In this document: positions 9,176 through 19,191 of the stretch, piece after piece
How positions within the stretch are numbered: the stretch's first letter is position 1
Layout of the letters: each line of letters opens with the position of its first letter
Source: Acinetobacter sp. TGL-Y2
GTDB taxonomy: Bacteria; Pseudomonadota; Gammaproteobacteria; Pseudomonadales; Moraxellaceae
NCBI RefSeq assembly: GCF_001612555.1
Contig: NZ_CP015110.1
Span: forward strand, 2,480,001-2,544,000
Direction of reading: 5' to 3'
Length of the DNA: 64,000 bases
Translations under genes and position numbers: made by a program
Notes under the pieces: generated by a model
Told to the model about the DNA's origin: nothing
The model's input: only the letters and a program-made list of their open reading frames with translations
Databases searched by the model: none

Positions 9176-9453
9176 TCCTCTAAATGACTAAAATTGATTA
9201 CAAAATACTGAGTGTTGCTAAATCAACCATTCATTTCATCCAATATAAATATAAATTACTTTTCTCTTCGTTTATTTTTTACTTTAAAAATCATTAATAT
9301 ACAACCATATAATTAGTATAAATACTCTAGCAATACTCTTTATTCTTCTTTCTCGATCAATTTTAAATCAGACTGAGTATTTACTCTTTTTTTTATTATG
9401 TTATTTTTCATTCACTTTTTTAGCCGTATTTTGGCCTCAAGGACGAAAAATTC
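9176..9453. promoter_or_regulatory. Promoter region of FadL paralogue 3 with a palindrome
   Basis: An A+T-rich 278-bp gap. It contains GAGTATTTACTC (9375-9386), the same palindromic core as in front of paralogue 2, here about 68 bp before the start codon and followed by a T-run. This is probably a shared operator or a conserved promoter element. Confidence 0.45.
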
Positions 9454-10632
9454 ATGACATTCAATGTGATTCGTACTGCAATTTTGCTCACCACTCTGCC
9501 ATCATCTGTAGTTTTTGCTGCTGGACTTGATCGTTCAGGTCAATCTATCTCTGCTTTTTTACAACCAGGAAATTATGCTGAAGCAGGTATTTCAGTTTTA
9601 GATCCAACCGTGAAAGGTCAAGATTACGATGGTAACCCTGTTGGCGATATGGGAGATGACTACTACTTCCCTTCAGCAGCCATTAAAGTTCAAGCAACCG
9701 ATAAGATTTCTTTAGGTCTCATCTATGATCAACCCTTTGGTGCAGATGCAAGCTATCAAGTGGATGGATCAAACTTTGCCACGGCAAATGAAGGCACTCA
9801 AGTTAAAGTTCGCACCAATAACTTAACCGCTTTAATCGGTTACCAGCCGACAGAAAATTGGAATATTTATGCAGGACCTGTATGGCAAACGGTTGAAGCT
9901 GATATTTCGTTAAAAGGAAAAGCTTATAGTAAACCCATTGGTGCAACGCTAAGTGGCTATCATATTAATGTTGATCAAGAAGAGGCCTATGGTTGGATTG
10001 CTGGTTTCGCCTATCAAATTCCTGAGATTGCATTAAAAGCTTCTGTGACGTATCGCTCTGAAATTAAACACAAAGCATTTGCAGAAGAAAGCTCAAATCT
10101 TTACATTCCCACAGGATATGTAGGAAATGCTTTGCCGATCGATCTACGTGAAGTAAACAGTCCTGTAAATGCGATTACCCCCCAATCTGTCAATATAGAT
10201 TTACAAAGTGGTATTGCTACAAATACCCTAGCTTTCGCCAATATTCGTTGGGTGCATTGGGACAACTTTGTCGTGAGTCCATCCCTGTTATCACACCCTC
10301 TTATTAATCAAAATTTAATCGATTATTCAAAAGACCAATACTCCGCGACTGTAGGCATTGGACATAAATTCAATCCAAAATGGTCAGGTACAACAACGAT
10401 TGGCTATGATTCAGGTGCAGGTAACCCCGTCACAACATTGGGTCCAACTGAAGGCTATTGGAGTGTAGGGTTGGGCGGTCAATATAGTCCAACTGAACAA
10501 ACATTTATTCAAGCCGGTGTGAAATACTTCTGGCTTGGAGATGCAACAGCGCAAACAGGTGGTGCGCCAAAGGCTGAATTTGAAGATAACACTGCTATGG
10601 GTTATGGCTTGAAAATGGGCTACAAATTCTAA
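9454..10632 (+). CDS. FadL-family outer-membrane transporter, paralogue 3 (short form)
   Basis: A 392-residue member of the same family as the two preceding genes, with the same mature N-terminus ('LDRSGQSISAFLQP'), barrel repeats ('TYRSEIKHKA', 'GPTEGYWSVGLGGQ') and final YKF. It lacks the insert of about 95 residues found after the 'FGA..' segment in the other two; here only about 15 residues bridge the same strands. It probably represents the basic form of the fold. The signal peptide covers about residues 1-22 (ending VVFAAG). It was probably generated by tandem duplication, and it has its own promoter region and terminator. Confidence 0.85.
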   Translation: MTFNVIRTAILLTTLPSSVVFAAGLDRSGQSISAFLQPGNYAEAGISVLDPTVKGQDYDGNPVGDMGDDYYFPSAAIKVQATDKISLGLIYDQPFGADASYQVDGSNFATANEGTQVKVRTNNLTALIGYQPTENWNIYAGPVWQTVEADISLKGKAYSKPIGATLSGYHINVDQEEAYGWIAGFAYQIPEIALKASVTYRSEIKHKAFAEESSNLYIPTGYVGNALPIDLREVNSPVNAITPQSVNIDLQSGIATNTLAFANIRWVHWDNFVVSPSLLSHPLINQNLIDYSKDQYSATVGIGHKFNPKWSGTTTIGYDSGAGNPVTTLGPTEGYWSVGLGGQYSPTEQTFIQAGVKYFWLGDATAQTGGAPKAEFEDNTAMGYGLKMGYKF

Positions 10633-10648
10633 GCTCTCGTTTCAGCAT

Positions 10649-10675
10649 AAAAAAGGCGCTCTAAGCGCCTTTTTT
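10649..10675. terminator. Intrinsic terminator between FadL paralogue 3 and thrH
   Basis: Hairpin AAAAAAGGCGCT / AGCGCCTTTTTT between convergent genes; functional on both strands. Confidence 0.88.
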
Positions 10676-10699
10676 ATGCTGTGCTAAAACCCATTCGAA

Positions 10700-11317
10700 T
10701 TAAGCAGGAATATCTCGTACTGAAGCCTGACGAATCACTTCTTTTAAAGCCGCATAACCATGAATGGCTGGGAACTGTGGGAATTCTGCGATTACATTAT
10801 CTGGTGCATCAAACAAAAAGCCCGCATCGGCTTCACCCAACATGGTGGTATCGTTATACGAATCCCCTGCTGCAATCACGCGGAAATTCAAACCATGGAG
10901 GGCTTTGACCGCTTCACGCTTTTGATCAGGTTGGCGCAGTTTATACGCAGTAATGACACCATTTTCATCCGTTTCGAGTTTATGACAAAAAATGGTTGGC
11001 CAACCCAATTGCTTCATTAATGGGTGTGCAAACTCATAAAACGTATCAGATAAAATGATCAATTGAAAATGTGTACTGACCCACTCTACAAATTCTTGAG
11101 CACCAGGGAAAGGCCCCATGTCGGCAATGACCGCTTGGATATCATTTAAACCCAAACCATGCTGTTTAAGTATACTTAGGCGCTGAGTCATTAAAACATC
11201 GTAGTCTGGAATATCACGCGTGGTGGCTTCAAGTTCTTTAATTCCTGTTTTTTTTGCAAAATTAATCCAAATTTCAGGAACCAAAACTCCTTCTAGATCA
11301 AGACATACGATTTCCAT
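10700..11317 (-). CDS. thrH: ThrH-type phosphoserine/homoserine phosphotransferase
   Basis: HAD-superfamily phosphatase of 205 residues. Pseudomonas ThrH has phosphoserine phosphatase activity and can transfer phosphate to homoserine, linking serine and threonine synthesis. The N-terminus MEIVCLDLEGVLVPEIW holds the HAD motif I with the nucleophile aspartate and the second aspartate replaced by glutamate (DLEG), as in ThrH. 'ILSDTFYEF' is motif II, and 'AAGDSYNDTTML' supplies the motif IV acidic residues. The whole sequence resembles ThrH as I remember it. Start chosen at ATG 11317, six bases after GAGGG; an upstream in-frame GTG is possible. Divergent from cysH. Confidence 0.9.
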   Translation of the reverse strand: MEIVCLDLEGVLVPEIWINFAKKTGIKELEATTRDIPDYDVLMTQRLSILKQHGLGLNDIQAVIADMGPFPGAQEFVEWVSTHFQLIILSDTFYEFAHPLMKQLGWPTIFCHKLETDENGVITAYKLRQPDQKREAVKALHGLNFRVIAAGDSYNDTTMLGEADAGFLFDAPDNVIAEFPQFPAIHGYAALKEVIRQASVRDIPA

Positions 11318-11428
11318 AAACACGCCCTCAGTTGATTATCAAATTTTTTTGTTATCATAGCTCAAGATCTATACTTTTCACTGCTGTTTTTTAAATCTAT
11401 TTTTTTCATAAGTATTTATTTTTTAGTG

Positions 11429-11441
11429 ATAAGTCACTTAT
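11429..11441. promoter_or_regulatory. Palindrome upstream of cysH
   Basis: Perfect 6-1-6 inverted repeat ATAAGT-C-ACTTAT, about 77 bp before the cysH start and in the shared intergenic region with thrH. It is a possible operator (CysB-like or other); only the symmetry is seen. Confidence 0.35.
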
Positions 11442-11517
11442 TTCATTTCTATTAAAATGTCTTTGATTTCATTTAATATAGGCTGAAGCTGTTTCCCAGC
11501 CTATCGCCAGGACACCC

Positions 11518-12249
11518 ATGACTATAATTCCAAGCATTGATCTTGTTGATGCGCTTGCATCCGAATATGCAGATAAATCACCCAGTGAAATTTTAGCACT
11601 GGCATTCAACCAACCTGGTGAAATTGCCATTTCATTTTCAGGTGCGGAAGATGTTGTGTTGATTGACATGGCCTCACATCTAGGCAAACCTTTTCGTGTA
11701 TTTAGCCTAGATACCGGTCGCCTGCATGCGCAGACCTATCAATTTATTGAAGCGGTGCGGAAACATTATCATATTCAGATTGAAATTTGCTTCCCAGAGA
11801 GTGAATCCGTAGAAAAACTGGTCAATGAAAAAGGTTTGTTTAGCTTTTATCAAGATGATCATAAAGAATGTTGTGGTATTCGTAAGGTACAACCCTTACG
11901 AAAAAAGCTGGCGACTTTGGATGGTTGGATTACAGGTCAGCGTAAAGACCAAAGCCCAAGTACACGAGATGATATTCCTGTGGTTCAAGCGGATGTCGGC
12001 TTTTCAGGTGCAGGTAAACAGCTCATCAAATACAATCCGCTTGCAAACTGGTCGAGTAGTGACGTGTGGAGTTATATTCGCATGATGGAGGTGCCTTTCA
12101 ATCCACTCCATGAAGCAGGTTTTATTTCGATTGGTTGCGAACCATGTACCCGTCCAGTTTTACCCAATCAGCATGAACGTGAAGGTCGTTGGTGGTGGGA
12201 GGAAGCCACACACAAAGAATGTGGACTACATGCAGGTAATCTCAAATAG
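11518..12249 (+). CDS. cysH: Assimilatory adenylyl-sulfate (APS) reductase
   Basis: Reduces activated sulfate to sulfite with thioredoxin in cysteine synthesis. The 243-residue protein has the phosphate-binding loop SFSGAED (39-45), the C-terminal catalytic motif ECGLH (Cys235) and two cysteine pairs, CC (118-119) and CEPC (207-210). These pairs ligate a [4Fe-4S] cluster and mark the APS-using bacterial and plant type; the PAPS-specific enterobacterial type lacks them. It therefore probably acts on APS without a CysC step. Start ATG 11518, preceded by CAGGACACCC. Monocistronic, ending in a terminator. Confidence 0.93.
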   Translation: MTIIPSIDLVDALASEYADKSPSEILALAFNQPGEIAISFSGAEDVVLIDMASHLGKPFRVFSLDTGRLHAQTYQFIEAVRKHYHIQIEICFPESESVEKLVNEKGLFSFYQDDHKECCGIRKVQPLRKKLATLDGWITGQRKDQSPSTRDDIPVVQADVGFSGAGKQLIKYNPLANWSSSDVWSYIRMMEVPFNPLHEAGFISIGCEPCTRPVLPNQHEREGRWWWEEATHKECGLHAGNLK

Positions 12250-12255
12250 CCATTC

Positions 12256-12287
12256 AAAAAAAGCCACTGATTTGAAGTGGCTTTTTT
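12256..12287 (+). terminator. Intrinsic terminator after cysH
   Basis: AAAAAGCCACT, a loop, AGTGGCTTTTTT, directly after the stop codon. Confidence 0.87.
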
Positions 12288-12404
12288 GTACCTTGTATTC
12301 GACAAAATGCTTGGCAATTTTGAATTAAAAAGGTCTATACTCTTTGAATGGACTTATAATTCTAAAAAGATTTTAGAGCTTTTGCAGTGAGGCAAACCCC
12401 AACT

Positions 12405-13871
12405 ATGCGCCCATTACACCCTATCGATTATATTTTTCTATCATTAGAAAAGCGCCAACAACCCATGCATGTGGGCGGATTATTTTTATTTCAAATCCCT
12501 AATAATGCACCGAGCACCTTTATTCAAGATTTGGTTGCAGACATTCGCGAATCAAAGACGATACCCATCCCCCCCTTTAATAACCGTTTAAACGGTTTAT
12601 TTTGGGATGAAGATGAAGAGTTTGATATTGACCATCATTTCCGTCATATCGCGCTGCCTCACCCGGGTCGTATTCGTGAGTTGCTGGTCTATATCTCGCA
12701 AGAACATAGCACCTTGATTGATCGAGCAAAACCGCTGTGGAGCTGTCATATTATTGAAGGGATTGAAGGCAATCGTTTTGCGATGTACTTCAAGATCCAT
12801 CATGCAATGGTGGATGGCGTAGCAGGCATGCGTTTGGTTGAAAAATCACTGTCAAAAGATCCAAATACCAAAAGTATTGTGCCGCTATGGTGTGTTGAAG
12901 GTAACCGCCATAAACGTATGACCGAACCTAAAGTCAGCAAAATTAAGAACATATTAAATACCATTAAAGATCAAGTGGCAGCAACGCCGCGTGTTACCCA
13001 AGAGCTGTTTCAAACTGTCTTTAAAGAAATGGGTAAAAACCCAGACTATGTGTCAAGCTTCCAAGCACCATCGAGCCTACTCAATCAGCGGGTAAGTTCA
13101 TCACGCCGTTTTGCAGCCCAATCCTTTGAATTCAGTAGATTTAGACAGATTTCCAAAGCACTCGATGTGACCATCAATGATGTGATTTTAGCAGTGTGTT
13201 CAGGTGCTTTAAGAGAGTATTTGATTTCTCAAAATGCTTTACCAAAGAAGCCTTTAATTGCGATGGTTCCTGCTTCTGTCCGTGATGATCAATCGGATAT
13301 GAGTAATCGCATCACCATGATTTTAGCCAATTTGGGCACACACAAAGCATCGCCACTTGAACGTTTAGATATTATTATTCGCAGCGTCAAAAACGCCAAA
13401 CAGCGCTTTCGTCGGATGACGCCGAATCAGATTTTGAATTACAGTGCATTTGTCTATGGTGCAGCAGGGTTGAATATCTTGTCAGGTATTATGCCAAAGC
13501 GACAGGCCTTTAATATTGTAATTTCGAATGTACCTGGACCCAGTGAACCGTTGTATTGGAATGGTGCACGCTTAGAAGCACTTTACCCTGCATCGATTGT
13601 GCTCGATGGACAAGCCCTGAATATTACCATGACCAGTTATTTGGATAAGCTTGAAGTGGGTTTATTGGGATGTCGTAATGCGTTACCGAAAATGCAAACT
13701 TTACTGACGCATTTAGAGGATGAAATCCAACGTTTTGAAAGCTTAATGCATGAAAAAATGCAGGAACAACGTTCAAATACCCAGCCTGCTAAAGATGCTG
13801 GAGCATCGATTGAATTGGCGTTGATCATTGATGATGAAGCAGAAGAAGATAAAATCAAGAAACCTGCTTAA
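12405..13871 (+). CDS. atfA: Wax ester synthase / diacylglycerol acyltransferase (WS/DGAT)
   Basis: Bifunctional acyltransferase that esterifies long-chain alcohols or diacylglycerol with acyl-CoA to make storage wax esters and triacylglycerol; it works at the membrane and lipid-body surface. From ATG 12405 the protein has 488 residues and carries the catalytic motif HHAMVDG (132-138). Its N-terminus MRPLHPIDYIFLSLEKRQQP and the segment NVPGPSEPLYWNGA are nearly those of Acinetobacter baylyi AtfA as I remember it. The later ATG is preferred over an upstream GTG because the family starts with MRPLHP. The C-terminal tail of about 35 residues is acidic and less conserved. Confidence 0.95.
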   Translation: MRPLHPIDYIFLSLEKRQQPMHVGGLFLFQIPNNAPSTFIQDLVADIRESKTIPIPPFNNRLNGLFWDEDEEFDIDHHFRHIALPHPGRIRELLVYISQEHSTLIDRAKPLWSCHIIEGIEGNRFAMYFKIHHAMVDGVAGMRLVEKSLSKDPNTKSIVPLWCVEGNRHKRMTEPKVSKIKNILNTIKDQVAATPRVTQELFQTVFKEMGKNPDYVSSFQAPSSLLNQRVSSSRRFAAQSFEFSRFRQISKALDVTINDVILAVCSGALREYLISQNALPKKPLIAMVPASVRDDQSDMSNRITMILANLGTHKASPLERLDIIIRSVKNAKQRFRRMTPNQILNYSAFVYGAAGLNILSGIMPKRQAFNIVISNVPGPSEPLYWNGARLEALYPASIVLDGQALNITMTSYLDKLEVGLLGCRNALPKMQTLLTHLEDEIQRFESLMHEKMQEQRSNTQPAKDAGASIELALIIDDEAEEDKIKKPA

Positions 13872-13881
13872 CAGGAAAATC

Positions 13882-13915
13882 AATTAAGGGGCTGAATATT
13901 GCCCCTTAATTTTTA
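13882..13915. terminator. Bidirectional terminator between atfA and a small gene
   Basis: AATTAAGGGGC / GCCCCTTAATT, 11-bp perfect stem with T-runs on both strands. Confidence 0.88.
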
Positions 13916-14079
13916 ATGCTACGACATTGGCGCAGCAACTGCTGACATGCTGAAACCACCATTGCTTTTGTGATATGCACTTCTTGACCTTGATCATTGA
14001 GCATCACACATGCATTTTTTTTCTGGCTTTCTACAACGTTTTTTATTCCACGATTCATGGTTTGTTCACTAACATTCAT
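13906..14079 (-). CDS. Small conserved protein, PA1571-like
   Basis: A 57-residue soluble protein, too short to assign a function. The central pattern 'NDQGQEVHITKAMVVSACQQL' resembles the small PA1571-type proteins of gamma-proteobacteria (D-x-G-x-E-x-x-I-T-x-x-M-x-x-x-A-C), recalled from memory. The start ATG 14079 follows TGAGGTCAAGT, a good ribosome site; four upstream codons of the open frame are ignored. The stop lies inside the shared terminator with atfA. It is probably a real gene, because composition, ribosome site and terminator agree. Confidence 0.6.
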   Translation of the reverse strand: MNVSEQTMNRGIKNVVESQKKNACVMLNDQGQEVHITKAMVVSACQQLLRQCRSIKN

Positions 14080-14217
14080 ACTTGACCTCACTTTGCTAAG
14101 ACTGAGCTTGAAATCGTCTTTGGCTACTGATTTATTGCATGTGGTTAGTATTGTAAAATCAAGCAGGAATGTAAAATTTCAGATGTAACAACTGTTTAAC
14201 GATATCCTGTTACAATT

Positions 14218-15672
14218 TTAATTCAGAATGATATCGTATTGCTCTTGCGTGTATAAATTTTCGACTTGAAACTTTATGATGCGTTTCACAAAATGCTCTA
14301 GATCCGAGACGGCTGCTGCTTCTACTGTTAAAAGTCGGTCAACTACCGCAGGATGTGCCACAACAGTAAAGCCAGTCTGAGATTGGAAGTCTCGTGAATA
14401 TCTTAAAATTTCTCGAAATATTTCGTAACACACTGTCTCGGGGGATTTGACATAACCTCGTCCTTGACAAGTGGGACAAGCCTCACACAGCAGATGTTCC
14501 AAAGACTCACGTGTACGTTTCCGGGTCATCTCTACCAAACCCAGCTCGGAGACTTGGGTGATTTTAGTCTTGGCGTGATCCTTTTCGAGCACTTTTTCAA
14601 ATTGCTGTAACACTTCATCACGATGTGATGCTTCTTGCATATCAATAAAGTCAATAATGATAATGCCACCCAAATTACGTAGTCTAAGTTGGCGTACAAT
14701 GACTTGAGTCGCTTCCATATTGGTTTTAAAGACCGTGTCCTCAAGCGTGCGTCCACCCACATATGAGCCTGTATTGACATCTATGGTGGTCATGGCTTCA
14801 GTCTGATCAATCATCAGGTAGCCACCAGACTTCAGCGCTACGCGTGTCTGAAGCGCTTTTTGAATATCCGTTTCGACATTGTATAGATCAAAAATGGGAC
14901 ATTCACCTGGATAATGATGCAAGCGAGTGCTCATCATCGGGACAAACTCTTCTACGAACTCTTGCAGTTTGGCATAGACTTCACGTGAATCGACTTGAAT
15001 TTTAGCGGTTTCATGGTTCGCAAGATCACGGATCACACGTTGCGGCAAAGGTAGTTCTTCAAAAACCAGTGAGGGCACGATCATGCTTTTTTGTTTACGC
15101 TGAATAAATTCCCAAAGCTTGGCTAAATACGCCATATCTTGAGCAATGGCTTCTTCTTCAATGCCATCAGCTGCCGTACGTACAATCACTGAACCCGGTA
15201 GCTTATGCTCTGCTTGATTGCGTTCAATAATCGAGCGTAAGCGATCTCGCTCTGCTTCAGATTCAATCCGCTGTGACACACCCGTATGATGACCATAAGG
15301 CATCAACACCAAATAGCGCGATGGAATGGAAAGATCAGTCGAGAGACGTGCACCTTTGGTTCCGAGCATATCTTTCATGACTTGAACGGTGAGAATCTGT
15401 CCCGGTTGTAACAGCTCAAAGACATTCGGGGTTGGTTGATTACGCGGCCAAATCATATCGTTAATATGTAAAAAAGCGGTACGCGATAGGCCAATATCGA
15501 CAAATGCTGCTTGCATACCTGGTAAAACGCGAACCACTTTGGCTTTGTAAATATTGCCGACCAGACCACGCTTGGCTAAACGCTCAACGAATAATTCATT
15601 GACCGTCCCATTTTCAACCAAGGCCACACGACATTCCATCGGTGTGACGTTTATTAACAGTTCGTCAGACAT
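14218..15672 (-). CDS. rng: Ribonuclease G
   Basis: Endoribonuclease of the RNase E/G family that matures the 5' end of 16S rRNA and degrades some mRNAs. The 484-residue protein has an S1 domain at about 35-130 (GNIYKAKVVRVLPGMQAAFV), the catalytic aspartates in 'TTIDVNTG' and 'IIIDFIDM', and the zinc-link cysteines CEACPTC. It lacks the long RNase E tail, so it is RNase G. Start chosen at ATG 15672 (MSDELLINVTP), the usual family start; an upstream GTG is possible. Last gene of the mreBCD-maf-rng run, about 60 bp after maf. Confidence 0.94.
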   Translation of the reverse strand: MSDELLINVTPMECRVALVENGTVNELFVERLAKRGLVGNIYKAKVVRVLPGMQAAFVDIGLSRTAFLHINDMIWPRNQPTPNVFELLQPGQILTVQVMKDMLGTKGARLSTDLSIPSRYLVLMPYGHHTGVSQRIESEAERDRLRSIIERNQAEHKLPGSVIVRTAADGIEEEAIAQDMAYLAKLWEFIQRKQKSMIVPSLVFEELPLPQRVIRDLANHETAKIQVDSREVYAKLQEFVEEFVPMMSTRLHHYPGECPIFDLYNVETDIQKALQTRVALKSGGYLMIDQTEAMTTIDVNTGSYVGGRTLEDTVFKTNMEATQVIVRQLRLRNLGGIIIIDFIDMQEASHRDEVLQQFEKVLEKDHAKTKITQVSELGLVEMTRKRTRESLEHLLCEACPTCQGRGYVKSPETVCYEIFREILRYSRDFQSQTGFTVVAHPAVVDRLLTVEAAAVSDLEHFVKRIIKFQVENLYTQEQYDIILN

Positions 15673-15733
15673 AAATAACACTCAATACATTATAAAAATT
15701 GTTTTTTGAATGGGTTAATTTTGTGCCTTAACC

Positions 15734-16294
15734 TCAGTTCTGAAATTCTGCCAAAAGTTGTAGCGTTTCATATAAGGGTAATCCCACCACATTACTATAA
15801 CTTCCTGTTATAGCAGGAATAAATTGCGCAGCATATCCCTGAATGGCGTAGCCACCTGCCTTACCCACTGGCTCGCCTGTTGCCCAATACTTTTCCATAT
15901 CTGCATGACTTAAATGTTGCAAATATACAACGGTTGTGACCACGCGACTTTTGACTTGTTTTGCGTTTGCCACACACACGCCACTGAATACATGATGCTG
16001 ACGACCTGACAGTGCCGTCCAAATTTCAAAGGCATGCTGCTTAGATTCGGGTTTTCCAATGATCTGCCCATCTAAGCTTAAACTGGTGTCCGCTGCAATG
16101 ACCGTGGCGTTTGGACATTGAGTCAACACGGCTTGTGCTTTGGCTTCTGCTAACCGTTTAACATAAGCGTCAATCGATTCATCTGCCCTCACGGATTCAT
16201 CAACATCTGGACTAAAAATGTCAAAACTCAGCCCGACTTGTTCTAATAATTCTTTTCGTCGAGCCGAACTCGATGCGAGGATTAAATTCGCCAT
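15734..16294 (-). CDS. maf: Maf-family nucleoside triphosphate pyrophosphatase
   Basis: House-cleaning pyrophosphatase of the YhdE type, which hydrolyses dTTP, UTP and modified pyrimidine nucleotides. From ATG 16294 it has 186 residues with the signature SSSARRKELL near the N-terminus, the catalytic aspartate region AADTSL, and 'GKAGGYAIQG' further on. Start chosen because the family begins MxxLxLASSSxRR. Its start overlaps the mreD end by 13 bases, which indicates translational coupling in the cell-shape operon. Confidence 0.92.
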   Translation of the reverse strand: MANLILASSSARRKELLEQVGLSFDIFSPDVDESVRADESIDAYVKRLAEAKAQAVLTQCPNATVIAADTSLSLDGQIIGKPESKQHAFEIWTALSGRQHHVFSGVCVANAKQVKSRVVTTVVYLQHLSHADMEKYWATGEPVGKAGGYAIQGYAAQFIPAITGSYSNVVGLPLYETLQLLAEFQN

Positions 16295-16779
16295 TTTCTT
16301 AAACAATAATACAAAACGGGCCAGAGCATCATACTACTGAGCAGCGGTAACCAATGTCGTGTAATTGAAAACTGCATGCCTGACACCACTTGAGCAAACA
16401 AGATAAATAATAAATGCGCAAGCAGCGCTAAGCCCACAATAATCCAAGTATTGCTAAAGGTCATGACCCGTCTTTCACGAACGAAATAACGAATCGAAAA
16501 GGTCAGTAACACATAACTTAAGGCATTTAGACCCAGTGGAGCATCTAATAACAAATCGGTGAACAGTCCAATGCTAAAAGCAAACCATACGCCGCACCAG
16601 GTGGGCTGACACAGTACCCAAAACAGCGTCACCATCAGCATAATGAGCGGGCGCCAGCCTGCCACGTCGTACGACAAGGGATAAACCACCAACACTGAAC
16701 AGATCACCACTGAGATGACCATAATAAATAATGGGTCTTTACCTTGCTGATCTGAAGATAATTTTTTAGCGCTGAGCAT
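16282..16779 (-). CDS. mreD: Rod-shape determining membrane protein MreD
   Basis: Small inner-membrane protein of the elongasome, working with MreC, RodA and PBP2 in lateral wall synthesis. From ATG 16779 it has 165 residues and five or six hydrophobic segments, including 'FSIGLFTDLLLDAPLGLNAL', the conserved MreD region. The open frame extends 18 codons upstream within mreC. The chosen ATG overlaps mreC by 14 bases, and the stop overlaps maf by 13. Position between mreC and maf supports the call. Confidence 0.88.
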   Translation of the reverse strand: MLSAKKLSSDQQGKDPLFIMVISVVICSVLVVYPLSYDVAGWRPLIMLMVTLFWVLCQPTWCGVWFAFSIGLFTDLLLDAPLGLNALSYVLLTFSIRYFVRERRVMTFSNTWIIVGLALLAHLLFILFAQVVSGMQFSITRHWLPLLSSMMLWPVLYYCLRKWRI

Positions 16780-17623
16780 TGGGTTGCTCCATAGCCAGAG
16801 AGTCTGAAAATAAAACCACAACGTGATGACCACCAGCCAATTGAGCAGCAGGTTTCACATCAATTTGGGCAAACTCGCCTGCATTTTCACGTTTCACTTT
16901 GACCACAGTTCCCACTAAATATCCCGCAGGAAAATGCTGCCCTAAACCTGAGCTATAGACTTTGTCACCGACTTTAATATTTGAACTGGTCGGGACATAT
17001 TCCATTTTTAAATGTCCCAAATCCCCTGTCCCACTGACAATGGCGCGCATACCTGAGTTTTCTAAACGAACAGACAGCGAATGTTCTTTGTCAGACAACA
17101 ACATCACCCGGCTACTATGCGGATAGACATTGATGATTTGCCCCATAATACCTTTGTCGTCGAGTACCGTTTGACCGACTTTCAGTTGATTGGTTGCACC
17201 GCGGTTGATAATAATAATATGACGCAGTGGATCTGCATCGGTTCCAATCACTTCTGAAATTTCCATACGTCCATCAATGATTAACGGCGTATCGAGTAGA
17301 CCTCTTAAACGGGTATTTTCGGCAGAAAGTTCTGAGAGTTTTTGCAGACGCACTTGAGCCTGAAGCAATTCGGCCTGCATCGCGGTATTTTCACGGCGCA
17401 GCTGAGCTTCAGATTTGGTTTGTTGACTGAGCCATTCTTTCGATAAAACCGGATAGCTTGCAAGGGCATATATCGGATTATAAGCCGCATACAAGACATC
17501 TCTTGCAGGTTGAACCACTTGTGGCATGCGCCAGTTGAACATCAGCACGACCACACAGCTTATAACTGCAATGATGAAAGAGCGAAAAGATGGCGGTTGC
17601 CTTGAAAAAAGATTCGGTTGCAC
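16766..17623 (-). CDS. mreC: Rod-shape determining protein MreC
   Basis: Bitopic periplasmic scaffold of the elongasome. The 285-residue protein has one membrane segment (about 15-33), a coiled coil rich in Q, L and E (about 65-110) and the MreC beta domains with 'VIGTDADPLRHIIIINRG' and 'YSSGLGQHFPAGYLVG'. The start is GTG 17623 after AAGGAAT; no ATG lies nearby in frame. It follows mreB by about 29 bases and overlaps mreD by 14. Confidence 0.92.
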   Translation of the reverse strand: MQPNLFSRQPPSFRSFIIAVISCVVVLMFNWRMPQVVQPARDVLYAAYNPIYALASYPVLSKEWLSQQTKSEAQLRRENTAMQAELLQAQVRLQKLSELSAENTRLRGLLDTPLIIDGRMEISEVIGTDADPLRHIIIINRGATNQLKVGQTVLDDKGIMGQIINVYPHSSRVMLLSDKEHSLSVRLENSGMRAIVSGTGDLGHLKMEYVPTSSNIKVGDKVYSSGLGQHFPAGYLVGTVVKVKRENAGEFAQIDVKPAAQLAGGHHVVVLFSDSLAMEQPNAQR

Positions 17624-17652
17624 CGCCTATTCCTTAACTTAACCTACAGAAA

Positions 17653-18827
<1,175 letters not shown>

Positions 18828-19142
18828 ATGTCAGCTTCAGATGCTCAGCATTCTGCAGATTTAAATGCACAAACCGTTTCAAGCATTGCTCATTTGGCTC
18901 GCTTGTCTTTGGATGACACTCAATCTGCTGAATATGCTCAGAGTTTAAATAAAATTTTAGGAATGATGGACAGCTTAAAAGGCATCAATACCGATGGTGT
19001 TGAGCCATTAAAGAGCCCATTTGATCATCCGCAGCCCTTACGTGCAGACTCGGTTTCTGAAGAAAATCACCGTGAGCAGTACCAAGCTGTTGCACCTGCA
19101 ACCCAAGATGGCTTGTACCTTGTGCCTCGCGTGATTGAATAA
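18828..19142 (+). CDS. gatC: Asp/Glu-tRNA(Asn/Gln) amidotransferase subunit C
   Basis: Small belt subunit that stabilises GatA and GatB in the GatCAB complex. The 104 residues include the family segment 'ISSIAHLARLSLDDTQSAEY'-like region (here SSIAHLARLSLDD) and the C-terminal 'GLYLVPRVIE', matching GatC in length and order. ATG 18828 follows a ribosome site. It heads the gatCAB operon, 49 bases before gatA. Confidence 0.94.
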   Translation: MSASDAQHSADLNAQTVSSIAHLARLSLDDTQSAEYAQSLNKILGMMDSLKGINTDGVEPLKSPFDHPQPLRADSVSEENHREQYQAVAPATQDGLYLVPRVIE

Positions 19143-19191
19143 TTTCAAGTCAGCAAACCTATTTAAACATTGAACGTAAAGAATTGAACTT

